Assembly: GCF_900107835.1 (NCBI RefSeq)
Contig: NZ_FNRG01000005.1
Location: 102,899 to 166,898 of the forward strand
Length of the DNA stretch: 64,000 nt
Reading direction: 5' to 3'
Source of the DNA: Oribacterium sp. KHPX15
GTDB taxonomy: Bacteria > Bacillota > Clostridia > Lachnospirales > Lachnospiraceae
This document shows, piece by piece, positions 63,907 through 64,000 of the stretch. The position numbers and the translations under genes were made by a program. The notes under the pieces were generated by a model that saw only the letters and a program-made list of their open reading frames with translations, did not search any database and was not told the origin of the DNA. Every line of letters starts with the position of its first letter. Within the stretch, counting starts at the first letter, position 1.

Positions 63907-64000
63907 TCAGATTCCGAATTCCTGTGCCCAGTATGTTCTTCCGTTCTGAGTTGTTGTTGAGATTGCGCAAGTTGTGAAGTCAGGCTTTAAGATGTTTGCT
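63907..64000 (-). CDS. CAP/SCP-domain secreted protein, C-terminal end only (partial)
   Basis: The last 30 codons and a TGA stop are within the window. The end sequence (FTTCAISTTTQNGRTYWAQEFGI) fits the final strand of the CAP (cysteine-rich secretory protein/PR-1) domain, in which a glycine-rich turn and YW.Q.FG close the fold. The rest of the gene lies to the right. Family call rests on this short piece. Confidence 0.5.
   Translation of the reverse strand, partial: ANILKPDFTTCAISTTTQNGRTYWAQEFGI

Overview
The window looks like the chromosome of an anaerobic, low-to-moderate GC Firmicute, most plausibly a Lachnospiraceae member of the Butyrivibrio/Pseudobutyrivibrio type. The supporting signs are strong AGGAGG-type ribosome sites, TTGACA/TATAAT promoters, a CIRCE heat-shock operator, a FabK-type fatty acid operon, a monomeric [FeFe]-hydrogenase-like protein, uronate catabolism and glycogen branching. 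This placement is inference; no 16S gene is present.

Left to right: (1) 1-4.4 kb, minus strand: the end of a surface-glycan locus (partial methyltransferase-like protein and a Wzt/TagH-type ABC ATPase), an unknown secreted Ala/Thr/Asn-rich protein and a STAS/ATPase-like partner-switching pair. (2) 4.6-7.35 kb: clpB with its own promoter, CIRCE and terminator. (3) 7.6-18.2 kb, plus strand: an eleven-gene Tad/Flp type IVb pilus locus containing two prepilin peptidases, TadZ/CpaE-like, CpaF, TadB, a TadC with a large insert, Flp, a DUF5702-like protein, a TadE-like protein with two Cys/His modules, a mini-pseudopilin and a DUF6382-like protein. (4) 18.2-28.1 kb, minus strand: an unknown protein, tcdA, an APH-fold kinase, GH13 plus glgB, an Lrp plus aminotransferase pair, a HypE/AIRS-like protein, a 33-residue membrane protein and proC. 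(5) 28.2-34.95 kb: the F-type ATP synthase operon atpB-E-F-(HA)-G-D-C, in which delta and alpha are one polypeptide. (6) 35-45 kb: a LysR regulator, an NlpC/P60 lipoprotein hydrolase, tRNA-Lys(CUU), trmB, an SH3 membrane protein and an operon of response regulator, histidine kinase and D,D-carboxypeptidase. (7) 45-50 kb: a YgjP-type metalloprotease, an HPr-like protein without the active histidine, a 68-residue protein behind an rRNA-like boxA leader, and uxaB-uxaA behind a double operator. (8) 50-59 kb: the fatty acid synthesis operon acpP-accD-accA-fabH-fabK-fabD-fabG-fabF-fabZ-marR. (9) 59-64 kb: a small coiled-coil membrane protein, the hydrogenase-like protein, a lipoprotein, rsmJ and the C-terminus of a CAP-domain protein.

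Most of this is ordinary core genome, with no prophage, IS element, CRISPR array or defence island. The least ordinary items are the atpH-atpA fusion, several features of the Tad locus, terminator-like hairpins placed directly in front of the ribosome sites of downstream cistrons, the degenerate HPr-like protein, the boxA-led small ORF, the 33-residue protein with its own transcription unit, and a small set of long palindromes in intergenic DNA.
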